Source of the DNA: an uncultured Saprospiraceae bacterium | GTDB taxonomy: Bacteria; Bacteroidota; Bacteroidia; Chitinophagales; Saprospiraceae | Assembly (NCBI GenBank): GCA_937969485.1 | Contig: CALBVQ010000183.1 | Span: 1-5,480 of the forward strand | Direction: 5' to 3' | Length of the DNA: 5,480 nt | Part shown: positions 5,094 to 5,480 of the stretch, piece after piece | How positions within the stretch are numbered: the stretch's first letter is position 1 | Layout of the letters: every line of letters begins with the position of its first letter | Notes under the pieces: generated by a model | Databases searched by the model: none | Seen by the model: only the letters and a program-made list of their open reading frames with translations | Told to the model about the DNA's origin: nothing | Translations under genes and position numbers: made by a program

Positions 5094-5480
5094 TCAGTTG
5101 ATTTTTAAACTGTTGAGCACTCCAAACATTGGCCCAATAGCAAGAACTACGAGCATGTAGTAGATAGATATATCTTTTGTAAGATAGCTTAGCAGCTCAA
5201 TACTCACAATCGTAACACTAAATCCTATACATGTAACGATAATTAGTGCAGTTCCCCTTACATTTGGCCTTACACTAGTAGCAACAAGCGTAGAGAATAG
5301 CGGAGAGTCTGCAACAACGAAAAATCCCCATAATAGCATTATACAAATCAATAACCAAGGACTACTTACATAGAATAACAACGGAGAGAGAATGCAACAC
5401 ATACCCGACAAGGCCAAAGCTAAAATCGCAATTTTTTTTGCGCCATACTTTTGGGCGAAAGCCCCACTCAACACACAGCC
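5094..5480 (-). CDS. MFS transporter, C-terminal part (partial)
   Basis: The last 128 residues of a major facilitator superfamily transporter are visible; the frame is open to the window edge and the start lies beyond it. The visible part begins with a cytoplasmic-loop motif, GAFAQKYGAKK, which corresponds to the family G-x3-D-x2-G-x-K/R loop (normally between helices 2-3 and 8-9) with Gln at the usual Asp position. Four hydrophobic segments follow, including WGFFVVADSPLFSTLVA and RGTALIIVTCIGFSVTIVSIELL, consistent with helices 9-12. The GTG at 5474 is in frame but sits mid-protein and is not a start. The substrate cannot be told. I see no clear terminator between this gene and the convergent membrane-protein gene. 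Confidence 0.85.
   Translation of the reverse strand, partial: GCVLSGAFAQKYGAKKIAILALALSGMCCILSPLLFYVSSPWLLICIMLLWGFFVVADSPLFSTLVATSVRPNVRGTALIIVTCIGFSVTIVSIELLSYLTKDISIYYMLVVLAIGPMFGVLNSLKIN

Overview
The window looks like a piece of a Bacteroidota chromosome, probably a free-living or marine type. The evidence is low-GC coding sequence, A/T-rich leaders without clear Shine-Dalgarno sites, and matches to the Bacteroidota -7 promoter element TAnnTTTG. It also carries small secreted proteins and a membrane-protein type that I associate with this phylum. No rRNA, tRNA, CRISPR array or complete mobile element is visible.

Layout, left to right. Positions 1-426 hold no gene I can support. They contain a GC-rich imperfect inverted repeat at the left edge (9-84) and an A/T-rich stretch with a GNRA-loop hairpin (236-253). 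A small secreted protein (427-762, +) follows, ending in a strong two-tier terminator. It converges on a DEAD-box RNA helicase (864-2219, -) with a DEVD motif II and a basic tail. The helicase is divergent from a MarC-family membrane protein (2266-2868, +) across only 46 bp, where -7 boxes for both directions sit 12 bp apart. The marC start codon lies so close to its box that the mRNA should be leaderless or nearly so. MarC overlaps by one base (TGATG) a family-25-like glycosyltransferase (2868-3599, +).

Next come a small exported protein with a CPENTNCIWAG motif (3744-4166, +) and a conserved polytopic membrane protein of unknown function (4333-5074, +). The right edge holds the C-terminal third of an MFS transporter (5094-5480, -), which continues outside the window.

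The genes do not form one obvious pathway. The only operon-like unit is marC plus the glycosyltransferase, which suggests an envelope-related role. The most notable anomalies are two single-base frame displacements at the 5' ends of neighbouring genes (near 3730 and 4360). In both, correcting one A in an A-run restores a more natural N-terminus, which points to homopolymer sequence errors or early gene decay. I found no convincing new biological system. The overlapping divergent promoters with a probable leaderless marC, and the repeat at 9-84, are the most interesting regulatory and structural observations.
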